DNA of 38,308 nt from Neelides folsomi (Eukaryota; Arthropoda; Collembola; Neelipleona; Neelidae), in assembly GCA_034687125.1 (NCBI GenBank), contig JAQGBZ010000505.1:1-38308 (forward strand). The letters run 5' to 3'. A program made the translations under genes and the position numbers. Shown here piece after piece: positions 11,509 to 22,846 of this stretch. A model generated the notes under the pieces. It saw nothing but the letters and a program-made list of their open reading frames with translations, had not been told where the DNA came from and made no database searches. Each line of letters begins with the position of its first letter. The stretch's first letter is position 1.

Positions 11509-11586
11509 TTTAAAATTTGAGGGTGAATTATTAGCTTTGTAAAAATATTGGAGATTGGAGTTGTCTTGTAAAATTAGAAATAATTT

Positions 11587-11629
11587 TCTCATTATATACC
11601 CAAAACTAATCTCTTCAAAATCCACTTCA
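11587..11629 (-). promoter_or_regulatory. Lectin B core promoter with TATA box and module shared with lectin D
   Basis: Read on the minus strand, the block has TGAAGTGGA, then AGATTAGTTTTG, then TATATAAT, then GAGA, about 80-120 bases before the lectin B start codon. The same ordered words occur upstream of lectin D (15820-15872). Conservation in otherwise divergent spacer suggests function. Confidence 0.55.
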
Positions 11630-13031
11630 CCTAATTAATCTCTTTTTCAATTAACTTTTTTATATTTAAATTTCCCATTAATCAGCATAGCCTTGTCAAT
11701 TATAAACGATTCTTAAGTATTTTTATGTTTTATTTTGATAACATACTTATTTGTAAAAAATTTAAATCACGAGATAATTTAATTAATACGCATTTGAAAT
11801 TTCATTTATAGAAAGATAAATATTATTTTTACCAGTTTAATGTCAATTATTACAATTATTTGAGTGTTGGCCATCCACTTGTTATATTTTTAAATTATTG
11901 ACGTTTTTAATGACTATTTACTATATATCTTTTTCATTGTTGTGATCATATTTTATCAGTTATTACTTTGAATTTGTATTTTATATTATCTAACTTTTTT
12001 TACATTTTAGACATGGACTTATAAAATTAAATTAAAAAAGATAATCATTTTGCGTTAAAGCCATTTCTGTTTGAGATAAAGATAACTGTAATATTATTAT
12101 TGTTAATAATTACATATTGTATTTATTAACATCATCAATTATATTTTTTAAAGATAAGATTTTTTTATGCAAGGGACTAATTTTTTCGATCTTTGTAATT
12201 GATATAATATTAACCTTGTTTAACTAAGTTGAATTGTTTTTGACATTTGTGATTTTTCTTATCTTTATTAAATAGCTTACTTTTTATTTCCATGAAATGT
12301 CATGCTCAAGGATTTTATAGAATGACAACTTGGTATTGAATGTTTCTGTGAATTTATATAATAACAATTCAATTATAGATAATCGATTTTTTACTTATTG
12401 ACGCACTCATAAAATTCAGTAGTTAAGTACATATTTATCTATATAATTGTATTTTTATATTTAAAATGTAATTTAATTAATATTGTAGCAGAAGTGTCTG
12501 AAATTTTAAAATTGGTCGTAAAATATAAAAAATATCTTAAGGATAAAAACTCATTATAATTAAAATTGATTGATTTAGAATCATATTTAATAATTCAATT
12601 TACTCTATGTATAATCATAATGACAACTTTAAATTTATAAAAAAATGTAAATATGCTATAGTTACCGTAATTATGTAAAAATTCAGAAGTAAAAATTCAA
12701 ATGTGCTATTCAGGTTACCTATTAATAGTAGGTGACATACGTCTTTATTATATAATTATATGAATTAGAGTACATGAATATGATATGAAATGTATATGAT
12801 ATGAGTAGGATATGTATATGATATTTAAAATGCAATATGAAATTATGAATAACTGAGGCTTTAGTCAAAAAATCTTATCTATCATCAATTCATCAAATTA
12901 AAATGCATAACTTTTATTTTGTATCATATTTCTAAAATTGGGTATATTTTTCCAAATATTTAATGATATGATATAACGGAAAAATTCAATTATGTATAAC
13001 TTTATTAATATTTGTAATTCTTTGACTGTGA
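11630..13031. other. AT-rich spacer between lectins B and C
   Basis: No exon was found. A short imperfect tandem run of TATGATATG-like words lies at about 12776-12842. The rest is A/T-rich sequence without recognisable transposon ends. Confidence 0.5.
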
Positions 13032-13935
13032 CTATGTCCCTACACACAAGAAGCGTCGAGCAGTATCACAATTGATAGCTCTCCATGGAAAACCGTTTTC
13101 ATTTAGCTCAATATTGGCAATGGCAATGCATTGTTTTTCCCTTAAGGCCACTGGTTCATCAACATCCCAATTACTGAAATCAACTGGTCTTTCACTTTCA
13201 GGATATTCCCAAAAGTATTCGTCAGGTCGATCGTCATATTCTGAACCAGCCGTGTAAATCATTTCTTCAGTTGTCACTATAAAAAATCTCTAACATGTAA
13301 TTGTTTGTAAATATATAAATATAAGTAATATACATTTGTACATTGTATACTGTATACCATAAATATATGCACGCATTATTTATACATATCTAAACAATAC
13401 TGAAAAACTATAATACCAATTTTTAAAAAATTCTTTTTATGTATACCTAAGTGAAAATCTATAGTTTTAATTAATTAATTTTTTTCAATTTACGATTTGC
13501 ATTTCCATCCTGAAGAGCTGATGACATCTCTTTATTAAAAGCTTCAGTTGTGAGATAAACCAAATTAAATCCTTCTGTTGAACATTCCGATCTAGCATAT
13601 CGCCATGGCACCTTTAAAATTATAATAATTGTGAATTGTTAAATAATGAAATAGTAATAATTAATAAAACAATATTACAGCACTCTTAAATCAATTAAGA
13701 ATTTATTATTTACTAAATAATCGCTGATGAAATAAAATAGATTTGGTCCGATGTTGCTTCTTCCGATCCGGTTAAATGATCGTATTTTACCTATGTAATA
13801 TTGTAATATAAAACCAGCATTAAAGAATATGCTTATAATTTTTTATATAAAATAATCTGAACCTTCATTTGAATATGCCGCAGAAAATACAAGTACACAT
13901 GTAAATAAAAGTGTAAGTAATTGGATTCTTAACAT
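13032..13935 (-). CDS. Secreted C-type lectin-like protein C, four exons
   Basis: The predicted product has 170 residues. Exons, in minus-strand order, are 13935-13863, 13790-13714, 13611-13494 and 13276-13032, with the same phases (1, 0, 1) and nearly the same lengths as lectins B and D. The signal peptide starts MLRIQLLTLLFTCVLVFSAA. Domain landmarks are NIGPNLFYFISDYLVPWRYA, EC, GFNLVYLTTEAFN, MIYTAGSEY, YFWEYPESERP, SNWDVDEP, QCIAIA, GFPWRAINC and RRFLCVGT. As in the neighbours, DEP replaces a standard sugar-binding triplet. The TATA and TGAAGTGGA module found before B and D is not recognisable before this copy, so its regulation may differ. Confidence 0.85.
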
Positions 13936-14490
13936 GTTTGAACGTTTTCTAATGAGTTCTTTATGTAATTTTTGAATGATATTGATTGTTTATTAGCTAA
14001 ATCAATTATATTGTATATTCAATAAAATAAGTGATAGAATGGTATTTCATGCGATAGATCATTTCAGACACATTAGTGGATTATAAAAAACAATTCAATT
14101 CAATTCAAATCAAAATCAAAATTATTTTTATATAACATAATTTATTCTACACATAATCAATAAATTTCAAGTCCGCCAATTATCTATTTAATTTGCATTT
14201 TTTTTGCATTTGGAGTGTTTGAAATGTTAAAATTTGCTAAAAAAATGTTGAGTATATCAGAGTTTGGGTTCATGTTAAAGCAGATAAGGATTATCTCTAG
14301 CGTATAAATAATGTTATTTAAATATCTGTATAAATAGTATACGAATTAAATGGGGCAAAGATGGGGCCCAGAAAACATTTGTCCTAGGTCCTAAGATTGA
14401 ATTTTAAGTTTTTAAATGCGAAAGTCGCTCAGCATTTTCTCAGCGCCTCTGATTATTTTCAACAATAAGACAATAACTTACTTTCTAATT
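13936..14490. other. Intergenic spacer left of the hairpin
   Basis: No exon was recognised. The part around 14350-14460 is less AT-rich and contains a few GC-richer words (GGGGCCCAGAAAACATTTG, TCAGCGCCTCTG), perhaps an old transposon scrap, but no matching second end was seen. Confidence 0.35.
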
Positions 14491-14614
14491 TAGAAATACT
14501 TTTGACTTTTTTGCCAAGGGCGCAGGATATAGTAGTTTAACAATATATATAACACCACTACAATACATCTTACTATATCCTGCGCCTTTGGCAAAAACGT
14601 CAAAAGCATTTCTA
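14491..14614. repeat. Foldback hairpin, 44-bp arms with 36-base loop
   Basis: Bases 14491-14534 and 14571-14614 are reverse complements with only three mismatches over 44 bases; the arms centre on TTTGCCAAAGGCGCAGGATATAG. The loop is 14535-14570. This is far above chance even in AT-rich DNA because the arms contain GC-rich words. It may be a tiny inverted-repeat transposon or, if transcribed, a long-stem small-RNA precursor. It lies between lectins C and D. Confidence 0.85.
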
Positions 14615-14860
14615 ATCTACACGTGGACAGTATTCCCATTTTATACGCTAACCTTTACAATTAGAAAATTAATTTTTGTTTCATTTCCTATTAATCGAAC
14701 AATATTAGTAGAACTAGAACAAAAAATCCGTGTATTAAATAGCAAATATTAACAAAAGCTGTATTTGTTTAGAAGTTGAGAAACTTTTTATTCAGAAGTA
14801 AATGAAAATATAATTTTTTATCAAGATAATTTATTTTTTGTGTACATAATCAATAACATT

Positions 14861-15721
14861 TTATGTTCCCACACATAAAAAGCGACTATCAGTTTCACAA
14901 TCGATTGCTTTCCATGGAAATCCATTGCCGTTTTGTTCTGCATGGATAACAACAATGCATTGTTTCTGTATAATGGAATTTGGTTCATCAGTGGCCCAAT
15001 TATTGAAAATGACTGGTCTTTGTTCATCGGGATAAAACCAGTAGTAATCACCTTCACTATTTTCGTATTCGGTACCTGATGTATAAATCATGCCATTTTC
15101 TGTAACTGTATAATTAAACATCAAGAAAAAATTTTAAGTAAGTATTATTGTATATTGATTTTACAATTTTTAAAAAATATTAATTTGTTATTATATAATT
15201 AAATGAACACTAGTAAAATAAAAACACTTAAAATTAAAAAAATTAATGACAAATCTCAATGTTTATTTTTTAATTATTAAATTAATATAATTTAAATACA
15301 ATTTGCATCTGAATGTTCAAGGGCCATGGACATATCTTTGTTAATTGAAGGTGTCGAAGGAAACACCAAATTAAAACCATTTTTCAAGCACTCATCTCTA
15401 GCAGTTGGCCAATCTACCTTAAATACACATTGTTTTATTGTTAAATATAAGAATTCAATATATGAAATCAATATTTATTATTTTATTTGCCATAATATTT
15501 AAAAATATTTATTCACTTTAATATCACTGATGTAATAAATAATATTTGGTAGATCTAAACTCGTCCAAATCGGCGTAAGTGATACAATTTTACCTATAAG
15601 TAATAATCAAGATTGTCTATTTATTCATTTTTTTTTAAAAATATTTCATACCTTCATTTTGAATTGCTCCAATAAATATAATTGAACAAACTACTAAAAT
15701 AATGTTGTTCAACGATCTCAT
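14861..15721 (-). CDS. Secreted C-type lectin-like protein D, four exons
   Basis: The predicted product has 169 residues. Exons, in minus-strand order, are 15721-15652, 15593-15517, 15417-15300 and 15105-14861; exon 2, 3 and 4 lengths (77, 118 and 245) are identical to lectin C. Exon 1 encodes a signal peptide (MRSLNNIILVVCSIIFIGA). The domain reads LPNIIYYISDIKVDWPTARDEC (split here: LPNIIYYISD, then WPTARDEC), GFNLVFPSTPSIN, MIYTSGTEY, YYWFYPDEQRP, NNWATDEP, QCIVVI, GFPWKAIDC and SRFLCVGT. The exon 2 part is the most diverged of the three genes, lacking the IGPN motif. Ligand and sugar binding are unknown; the calcium-site triplet is again not canonical. Confidence 0.84.
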
Positions 15722-15819
15722 TTCAAAAGCGGGAAGTATGCCTTTAAATTAATTTTGAATCTTAATGTTAATTATTGTAGAATAAATTAAATGCTGATTG
15801 TTCTAATAAGACATCCCTT

Positions 15820-15872
15820 TCTCATTATCTGGGTATTATATGCTCAAAATTAATCTATTCACTTCCACTTCA
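15820..15872 (-). promoter_or_regulatory. Lectin D core promoter with TATA box and shared module
   Basis: On the minus strand the block contains TGAAGTGGA, AGATTAATTTTG, CATATAATA and AATGAGA in the same order as the block upstream of lectin B (11587-11629), about 100-150 bases before the start codon. The D block has about ten extra bases between the TATA word and AATGAGA. Confidence 0.55.
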
Positions 15873-17227
15873 TCGTGTAATTATCGAATTAAATATTTTT
15901 AAATTAAAAATTATCCTATTTTTATATGAAAGAGATAATTGTTTATCTATCTTCATTTCGATGCATATATATATGTTATATATTTTTCATATGTATATAA
16001 GAACAAATCTTGATTTTCCAAACACTTCTGGATTTCATAAAAAATAAACAATTCAATTAGAGATAAAAGTAATCATATTTTACTTTTACCTTATTTACAT
16101 GTGATCAATTTGTGAACAATAAAATTTTAAAAATTAATCTACTTCAATACATTTCTGTTACATTAAACGTTGTTAGGTTAATCCAATATGTTTAAATGGT
16201 TTTTGATTGGTAGATTTCCAATGTCTGTAAATGTGTATGAATTTTTAAAGATTCTCTAATAATTTGTTCACAATCAATAGACAACATGGATAAAATATGA
16301 AATAAATGTACGATTTTTATTCAATTTTGAAATCAAAAAGGGGAAAACTTTTAGTGAAATTTCAATGCTATTGTTCAAAAAAGTACCAATACTCAAAATA
16401 ATAATAAAAAATTTACAATTGATTATAATATAGTTTATAAATTTATACCAAATATTCAAATGGAATAGCTTAAAAAACATTTAATGTATTTCTTCTGATA
16501 TCTCAATAGAACGTTCTTGTTGCGCCATAGAGGAATTCACGAGTTAAGATTCAACTCTCATTCAACGAAAAACTTTAACAATCAAAATTAATTATTCAAT
16601 CGCGATCTTCGAGTTTTGTGACACGAGATAGGACTCGAACATGGGTCAAAAAAGTCATAATGTATGGAAAGGAAAATATTTGTATTTTAATGTTATTCAT
16701 CATTTTTAATAGTTTAATTAATTACATTATTGCAATTCCAACTTTGTAATACTTACTTATATAACATGACATAATAAAATCGGTCTGTTGAGATGTGATT
16801 ATACCTTATATGTATAAAACCATACATCCCTGCTTAACAAGTTTTAAATAACAAGTTTTCTTCATTTTAGTTGACTTTAATACCAATCGCTTATTAAATT
16901 AATTGGTTTAAAATTAAGGTTGGGATTCTAGTCTTTACAATATGTGATATCAGATTTGACAATCTCTGCATCGAATCATCTAAACAATTTCTTATGATAT
17001 CAGCTTATAGATTTTATTGAATCAATTTACAGTTAATTTACAATTTTAGTTTTCATTATTTCACAATTAAATTAGTTAGCTATTATTCATATGCCTAGTA
17101 TTATACAAATAATAATGATATAATGTAAATAGTAATTTTGACCACCACAAGTAATTGACATTGATTAACAGGATATAATATGTATTAATAAGGCGTATAT
17201 TATACGTTTGACCAATTATTAAGTTTA
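15873..17227. other. AT-rich intergenic sequence
   Basis: No exon or transposon end was recognised. Around 16610-16655 the minus strand reads GTTCGAGTCC, resembling a polymerase III B box, but no A box or tRNA fold accompanies it. Confidence 0.45.
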
Positions 17228-18882
17228 TTATTGCGGAGTGTATCCTTTGATGAGAAGCTCAGAAAATTCTTTAATCTGTTCGGTTCCTCTGACTTCTTTC
17301 TCAAGGAGTGGAAGTTTCGTCACATGAAAGTCTTCATACAAATCTCCAATCTAGTTTAATAAAACATTATAATATATTACAATTTATGCATTAAGTAAAT
17401 TTAATTAGCTAATCTGTAATAGCGTCAAAAGAAATAATTACAGTTAGAGTAACTTATTGCATTGTATTTAATTGTTAGGGGTCAAAAATACTTAATTTTA
17501 ATTGATTTATAAATTTATAAGTCAAATAAGTTAAAGTTTAATATTTACCTGGTCAAGGTATTTAGCTTGAATTTTACATCTCGCCGCGCACATCTGACAA
17601 GGTTCTTCGTTCGTCTTTTGAAAGAGAAGTTGATTTACAATGACATTGTGAACGTCGATGTTAAATTTCGTCAATTCCTGCACGAGCCTTTCAGTTTCAA
17701 ATACTGAGAGAAACTCGGCGATGCAAACGCAGACGAACGTCGTTTGATTCTTAAATTAAAAATCATAAAGTTAAAAATCGTAATTAAAGTAAGATGAATA
17801 TGGATGATGTAAATGTTATTGAGATGTAAAATAAAATAAATTACAGGGTCTCTGAATTGCTCATTCACTTGACGGATGACTGGAAGAATTTCGTCTAATC
17901 TGGAAGCGAGCGATTCAGCATTAAAATCCATTTGAAGAAGTGAACCAATTTGAGAGATGAATGGACCGAAAGAATTCTTCAGTTGGATTAATTTCCCTAA
18001 TCCTTTTTCTACAACTTTAGGAAATGACAATAGTCGAAGTGTGTGACCGGTCGGAGCAGTGTCGAAAACAACAACGGAGAAATTCATGGATTTCACAAGC
18101 CTATTGTAAATTGCATTTTGTTAAATTTAATGATTTCATATTTCATAAATTAGACACTTTAATTGAAATAAAACCTTGATATATTATTCAAATTATTCTT
18201 TAAATTATTGAATTTACTTCATCACTTCGGCGTAGCTCATTGCTTCGTCAATTCCTGGAAAGGCATTGAGGAGTTCTTGGATTACGCTTTTGGACATTCG
18301 AATAGCTGAGCCTTCCATATCTTCAAAATATTCATCAGGTAGCTCATTGTAGCCAATGTTGGGATCGATTTCCTTAAAAAGTAAATTACATTAATTACAA
18401 TTAAAAAATAATAAGTGTAAGTTAAAGTTAGTTAATAATTATAAACTAAACTTTAAGGTCAGCTAGTTGATTGTTAAACATTTGATTTTATAATAGTTTT
18501 AAGCAAAAACTTACCATTGCATACAAATTGTCAAATCCTTTCACTTTCGTTGGAACTTTGCTGAACTTTTGGTCAAAGGCATCTGAAATATTGTGAGCAG
18601 GGTCAGTCGAAATAATTAAAACTGTCGGTCGAACTTTCGCCAGCTGGACGGCTAAAGATGAGCTGAATAAATAAATAATAATGGTTACAACTAGATTAGA
18701 ATTTAGTAAATACTAAGATAATTAAATTAATTAATTAGTTATATTAAATGAAATTTTGTTAAAATGAACCTGCATGTTGTTTTCCCAACTCCTCCTTTTC
18801 CTCCAACAAAAACCCAACGAAGGCTCGTTTGCTCAATAATATTCTTTAAGTTCCCTTCAAGGGCCTCTGGCTCACCATCCAT
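17228..18882 (-). CDS. Get3: ATPase GET3/ASNA1, tail-anchored protein targeting factor, six exons
   Basis: The product is the cytosolic ATPase that carries tail-anchored membrane proteins to the ER. The predicted 331-residue protein (about 350 in human) is encoded by exons, in minus-strand order, 18882-18770, 18662-18515, 18372-18218, 18100-17845, 17749-17549 and 17350-17228, all in phase. Visible motifs are the deviant Walker [13 protein letters not shown] (about residues 27-38), switch [13 protein letters not shown], the substrate-groove region with [16 protein letters not shown], switch [34 protein letters not shown], the nucleotide-binding IVNQL, and the zinc-binding dimer motif CQMC followed by AARC. 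All key residues are present, so the enzyme should be active. It is divergently arranged with RpS29, start codons 464 bases apart. The N-terminus is shorter than in vertebrates. Confidence 0.96.
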
Positions 18883-19346
18883 CTTTAATTTGGTATCGGA
18901 AACTAACTACTTTCTGAGTTTAATAGTTTAAATTAAATAAATTGAGTAAATGGGTTAACGAAGACTAAATATTTCCACCCTATTCACATATAAACTTATT
19001 TATTGTCACAGATTTAATCAAAGTGGTCGATATTTAATCCCCTCTTTCAGTTAAAATTCACAATCTTTGACCGGAGGAAAATTTTTATAACAAGTCAACG
19101 TGTCATTTAGTTTTTTCTTATTTGAGTTATTTCCCCATATGTTGTAATAGAGAAGGAGAATTTCCTATTCATTTTCTCATTGGTGTTATGCGCGACTAAA
19201 CCAAAGGTTCGCCGCTCCGACCCAACCAATCACATTAAGACTTTGACCAAGAGGGAATTTTAAAAGACGACCACACCGCCGCCATTCTTTTAGACGTCCC
19301 TAATTTCTCGTCGGCCAGACGCTGAATCGCTGAATAATTCGTCAAA
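18883..19346. promoter_or_regulatory. Shared divergent promoter region of Get3 and RpS29
   Basis: This region separates two head-to-head constitutive genes. It contains CCAAT-type words in both orientations (CCAAT at 19226-19230 and ATTGG at 19179-19183). A pyrimidine initiator TTCTTTT lies at 19285-19291, which fits the TCT start site typical of ribosomal-protein genes and would give RpS29 a 5' UTR of about 60 bases. The RpS29 side is clearly GC-richer than the surrounding spacers. The exact start sites are inferred. Confidence 0.55.
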
Positions 19347-19970
19347 ATGGGTTTCGCCAACATCTGGTATTCTCACCCCAGGAAGTACGGACCAGGTTCC
19401 CGGTCATGGTAAGACCCTCGAATTGGCGGCTCGACCTCCTCGACCCTAATAAACCAAAATTAATAAATTTTTCATTAGCCGATCCTGCGCCAACAAACAC
19501 GGGTTGATCCGGAAGTACGGCCTCATGATCTGTCGTCAATGCTTCAGGGAGTACGCCGCAGACATTGGATTTAAAAAGGTATTTATATTTAATTTAAATA
19601 TTAATGATTGAACTGATTGTAATTCGAATAGTTTTAAGATGGTCACAACTGTTACAATTCATTTGTTCATTCCTGGCGAATTTGCATTTGAGATTTACAT
19701 GCCCTACAAGTATCGTAAATTGAAAATTCTCAGTTTACAATTAGTAAAATACCTATTTACATTTAGTAAATAGGTATTTAGTAACAAAATTTCAAATATG
19801 CAATTTATAGTGGCTGTAAATCTCGGATGTAAATTCGTCGGTTATAATTTACTATTATAGTGATTTAATGTTTAGGATGATGATTCGATAATTGATAGAC
19901 CGGCTTTAAAAAGATGTGATGATTTAATGTGAAATAAAAATTGTTTATTTGTAATTTTCAGCTCGACTAA
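19347..19970 (+). CDS. RpS29: 40S ribosomal protein S29 (uS14), three exons
   Basis: The product is a 56-residue small-subunit protein, the same length as human RPS29. Exons are 19347-19408, 19479-19578 and 19962-19970; the last coding exon holds only Leu-Asp-stop. The sequence shows [30 protein letters not shown] and [18 protein letters not shown]. The four zinc-binding cysteines sit in the two pairs Cys-x2-Cys (CRSC) and Cys-x2-Cys (CRQC), as expected. The base composition of the exons is much less AT-rich than its surroundings, as is common for highly expressed genes. AATAAA lies at 20037-20042. Intron 2 (19579-19961) contains a foldback element. Confidence 0.97.
19672..19841. repeat. Foldback element in RpS29 intron 2
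   Basis: The 170-base segment is an imperfect inverted repeat. Its outer arms share GGCGAATTTGCATTTGAG / reverse-complement GACGAATTTACATCCGAG and then GATTTACA. Its centre is a near-perfect hairpin (AAATACCTATTTA and TAAATAGGTATTT around 19747-19780). It resembles a miniature inverted-repeat transposon that has decayed somewhat. No clear target-site duplication could be assigned. Confidence 0.6.
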
Positions 19971-20896
19971 TTCTCCACACAAAGGCGAGGAAGAGCTCCG
20001 GCAAATTTCCATCTTTGCTGAAATGAGGATTTATTAAATAAAAAAAGTTTAAAAGACTACGAACTTTGTGTATTAATTTGTAAATCTTTACACACATTTT
20101 TATACATACATATTTTATAATTTGGCGAATAGACAGTGACTACATTTATTGTACATGTTTAGAAAGGATTTTATATATTGAATATGTTTACTAGGCCCCA
20201 GGTTCAGGTTCGAAATTCGACAGCAGCCAGGAACACTAAACAGAATTTTAAAATCCGAGGTCCCGAGTTAACACTCTTTTTGCACTAATAACTTTAATAC
20301 ACATAACTAATGATTAAAATCTCTTAATGTGGGGTTCGAAGGGGAATACATTAAATTATTATGTAGTAATACACAAATATGCTTTAAGCCGAATTGCTTA
20401 AAAACCATTAAACTGAGGTATATGATTTGTAGATATCGATAGTATAGAGTATAGAGAATACAATTCCAATCTTTATAAGAAAATTTGATTGGAAATTAAA
20501 TAAAGTATGATTGATATAAAAAAGGCGTAAGAGAAACATAAGAGAATGAATATTGTAGTGAATAGTTTATAAAGCAAAAAAAATCTTGATGTGATGAATG
20601 ACAATGCCAAAGAAATAACAATATAATGCTCAATATAATGCTCAGTAATCCTTGGACTCGAGCCGACGGTTTTTTCTATAAAAAATATTGAAGTACTATA
20701 AGTACAATGGATATTTCTAACATCTTACATTTTGATTGCATGATAAGAAAGATAAAGTAATGGATTATATTTACTAGCATTTCACATTCATTCTTATTAT
20801 CAATATTAAAAGCATTATAATTGTTATTAATATTAAAATACTGTTTTAATTGTGTTTTCAAGTCTAATCGAATTCTTTTTCAATTTTCTCTTTACA
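19971..20896. other. RpS29 3' UTR and AT-rich intergenic sequence
   Basis: After the RpS29 polyadenylation signal (20037-20042) no exon was recognised. GC-richer patches near 20195-20265 and 20330-20345 contain GGTTCGAA words, but no tRNA-like fold could be built around them. Confidence 0.45.
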
Positions 20897-22300
20897 ATGA
20901 GGCTCCACGAACATTTATTATTGATTGTAGCTATTTTCTCATTTTTTAATGTTAAATGTGAGACAGAATTTGATGAGAAAATTGAAAAATTGGAAAATTA
21001 TTTGGAAGAAATCAGAGAAGAATGTCCAAATAAAAATGTTACTATTGAACTAGCGAATTTTGTAAGATTTTTTTAATTGATATTAATTTTTAATTTAATG
21101 TTAATTCTCTAGTACACCGATATAAGTATAACGATCTTCAGTCAAATTAATAAATATTTGATACTTTACTATCCTTGATACTAACCAAATGAATGTTTAA
21201 TTTCCTGAATAATATGAGAATCTCACTTTTGATATGACACTAAAAACTCGAATTGAACGGCTAACAATAAGTTGGTTTCTGGTAAAATGTGCATTTACTT
21301 TTTGTTAATTTCATTTATTTGTTTTATATACAGGTCGAAATTTTTCAATGTTTCAAACTTGAATTTGAAAATGCCGAAGTTTTAAATAATTTCCAACCCG
21401 AAGATATTACTTCTGAGATTAAATTGAACCGACTTCATCAAGCCCTGTGTAGAACTAAAACAAATTTCAAATCATGTTTAACCAACATGTTTACTTTTTT
21501 GAACGAATGTTACAATCGGGAAACATTTACCGAAAATATTTTTGATTTGGCTGCTGACCACTTATGCAAAATTAAAAACTTTGGCAAACAGTTCATCGGT
21601 AATTGATACAAGAATATTAAACGTTTAAAACATTTAATCAATTATCATTATCAATTCCATAATATACTTAAAGTTAGTATTAATGTAAGTATGCTATGTA
21701 AACATAGGCATACGGTATAGGTATAGCAATACAAGTATAGTAGTATAACTAGTATATATAATGTAATTGGTAAACAATATTTCTGATTTATGCCATTATA
21801 TTTTTTGCAGCTTTTATTTCTGAAGATAGGCATAAATGTATTGAGCACCAAGTACCTGCTTTAAAATATTGTCTTGGATTGAAAAAATATGGGAAAGATT
21901 ATTATGATTTCATTTGCCCGTAAGTTAAATTTACTATAAAGAAAATAATAATCATAAACACTATTATTACGTATGTCTAGTGAGTAAATGTAATATGCGC
22001 AGTGATTCATAATATTTGTATTGTATGCAAATTAAACTTTTTTTACTCAGGGACATTGATTGGAAAAAAAATTGCGTGAAAGCTACAATTGGAAAATGTT
22101 TAAAAAAAGAAAATTCCATTTATTCATTCTACGAAGACGTCGAGAAAATTTATGAATGCCCAAATGAAAAAGACAAAGCGACTCATCTTCAGAATCAACA
22201 ATCAAATAATATTGAACTCTCAAGCGCATATAAAAACAAAATGACCCTGAGTTATATTCCATTTTTGATCTTATCAATATATTTGTATATGGACTTATAA
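20897..22300 (+). CDS. Secreted cysteine-rich protein, DUF1397-like, possibly GPI-anchored; four exons
   Basis: The predicted product has 262 residues. Exons are 20897-21061, 21334-21598, 21811-21919 and 22051-22300, joining in phases 0, 1 and 2. A signal peptide starts MRLHEHLLLIVAIFSFFNV. The mature part has regularly spaced cysteines: EECP, FQCF, ALCR, KSCL, NECY, HLCK, HKCIE, KYCL, FICP, KNCV, GKCL and YECP. The segment GKQFIAFISEDRHKCIE resembles the DUF1397 or 27-kDa haemolymph glycoprotein family, whose function is poorly defined. Unlike soluble family members, this one ends in a small-residue and polar stretch followed by a hydrophobic tail (SYIPFLILSIYLYMDL), which looks like a GPI-attachment signal. 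ATG 20897 is preferred over the upstream non-ATG extension because the signal peptide starts there. The family call is moderate; the exon joins are good. Confidence 0.7.
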
Positions 22301-22846
22301 TATATAATATTGTAATTGTGATAGATTATGATTTATTAAAAAAATAGCAAAAAGATTTGAAATGTAAACATTCAAATAAAAATAAGATAATTGCAATCAA
22401 TGTAATGCTATATAAAATATCGCACATACGCATAGCATATCCGGTATCCGTAAGTAATGAATATTCGAAAGTTTCAAAAATACTATACATAAGGTATATT
22501 ATATAGTGGCTTAAATAATTACTGAAACTCCTTCTGTAACAAATAGGTAATTAACAAATAGATAACACTTTAATTCCGTATTTAATTGTAATTGTAATCA
22601 TATCATATTGGAAGTATGTCTAAAATGCTTGAGGGGCAAATGTGAATTTCATTTATTACATGATGCTAAACTATTGAACTATATCGTTGCTTTAATTTGA
22701 GTCCTCCGTTTCCATTTAAAGAATCAGACATTGAAATTTTTATTATTGATTCAAAGCTTTTTCTTTTTTCACGTTATGGACTTTGTCTTCGTCCATCAGC
22801 TCAACATTTAATTAAGTATCAAATTGTGATTAAATTTTGAATTCCA
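22301..22846. other. AT-rich intergenic sequence
   Basis: No exon, RNA gene or transposon end was recognised between the cysteine-rich gene and the BTB gene. The last part presumably contains the BTB gene promoter. Confidence 0.45.

Noticed and set aside
12776..12842. TATGATATG tandem repeats as a satellite or CRISPR-like array
   Set aside because: Units are short, irregular and A/T only; simple low-complexity drift explains them.
16610..16655. Possible tRNA or tRNA-derived SINE (B-box-like GTTCGAGTCC on the minus strand)
   Set aside because: No A box at the right distance and no cloverleaf could be drawn.
20195..20350. GGTTCGAA words suggesting tRNA-like sequence
   Set aside because: No acceptor-stem complementarity or A box; likely chance or old repeat debris.
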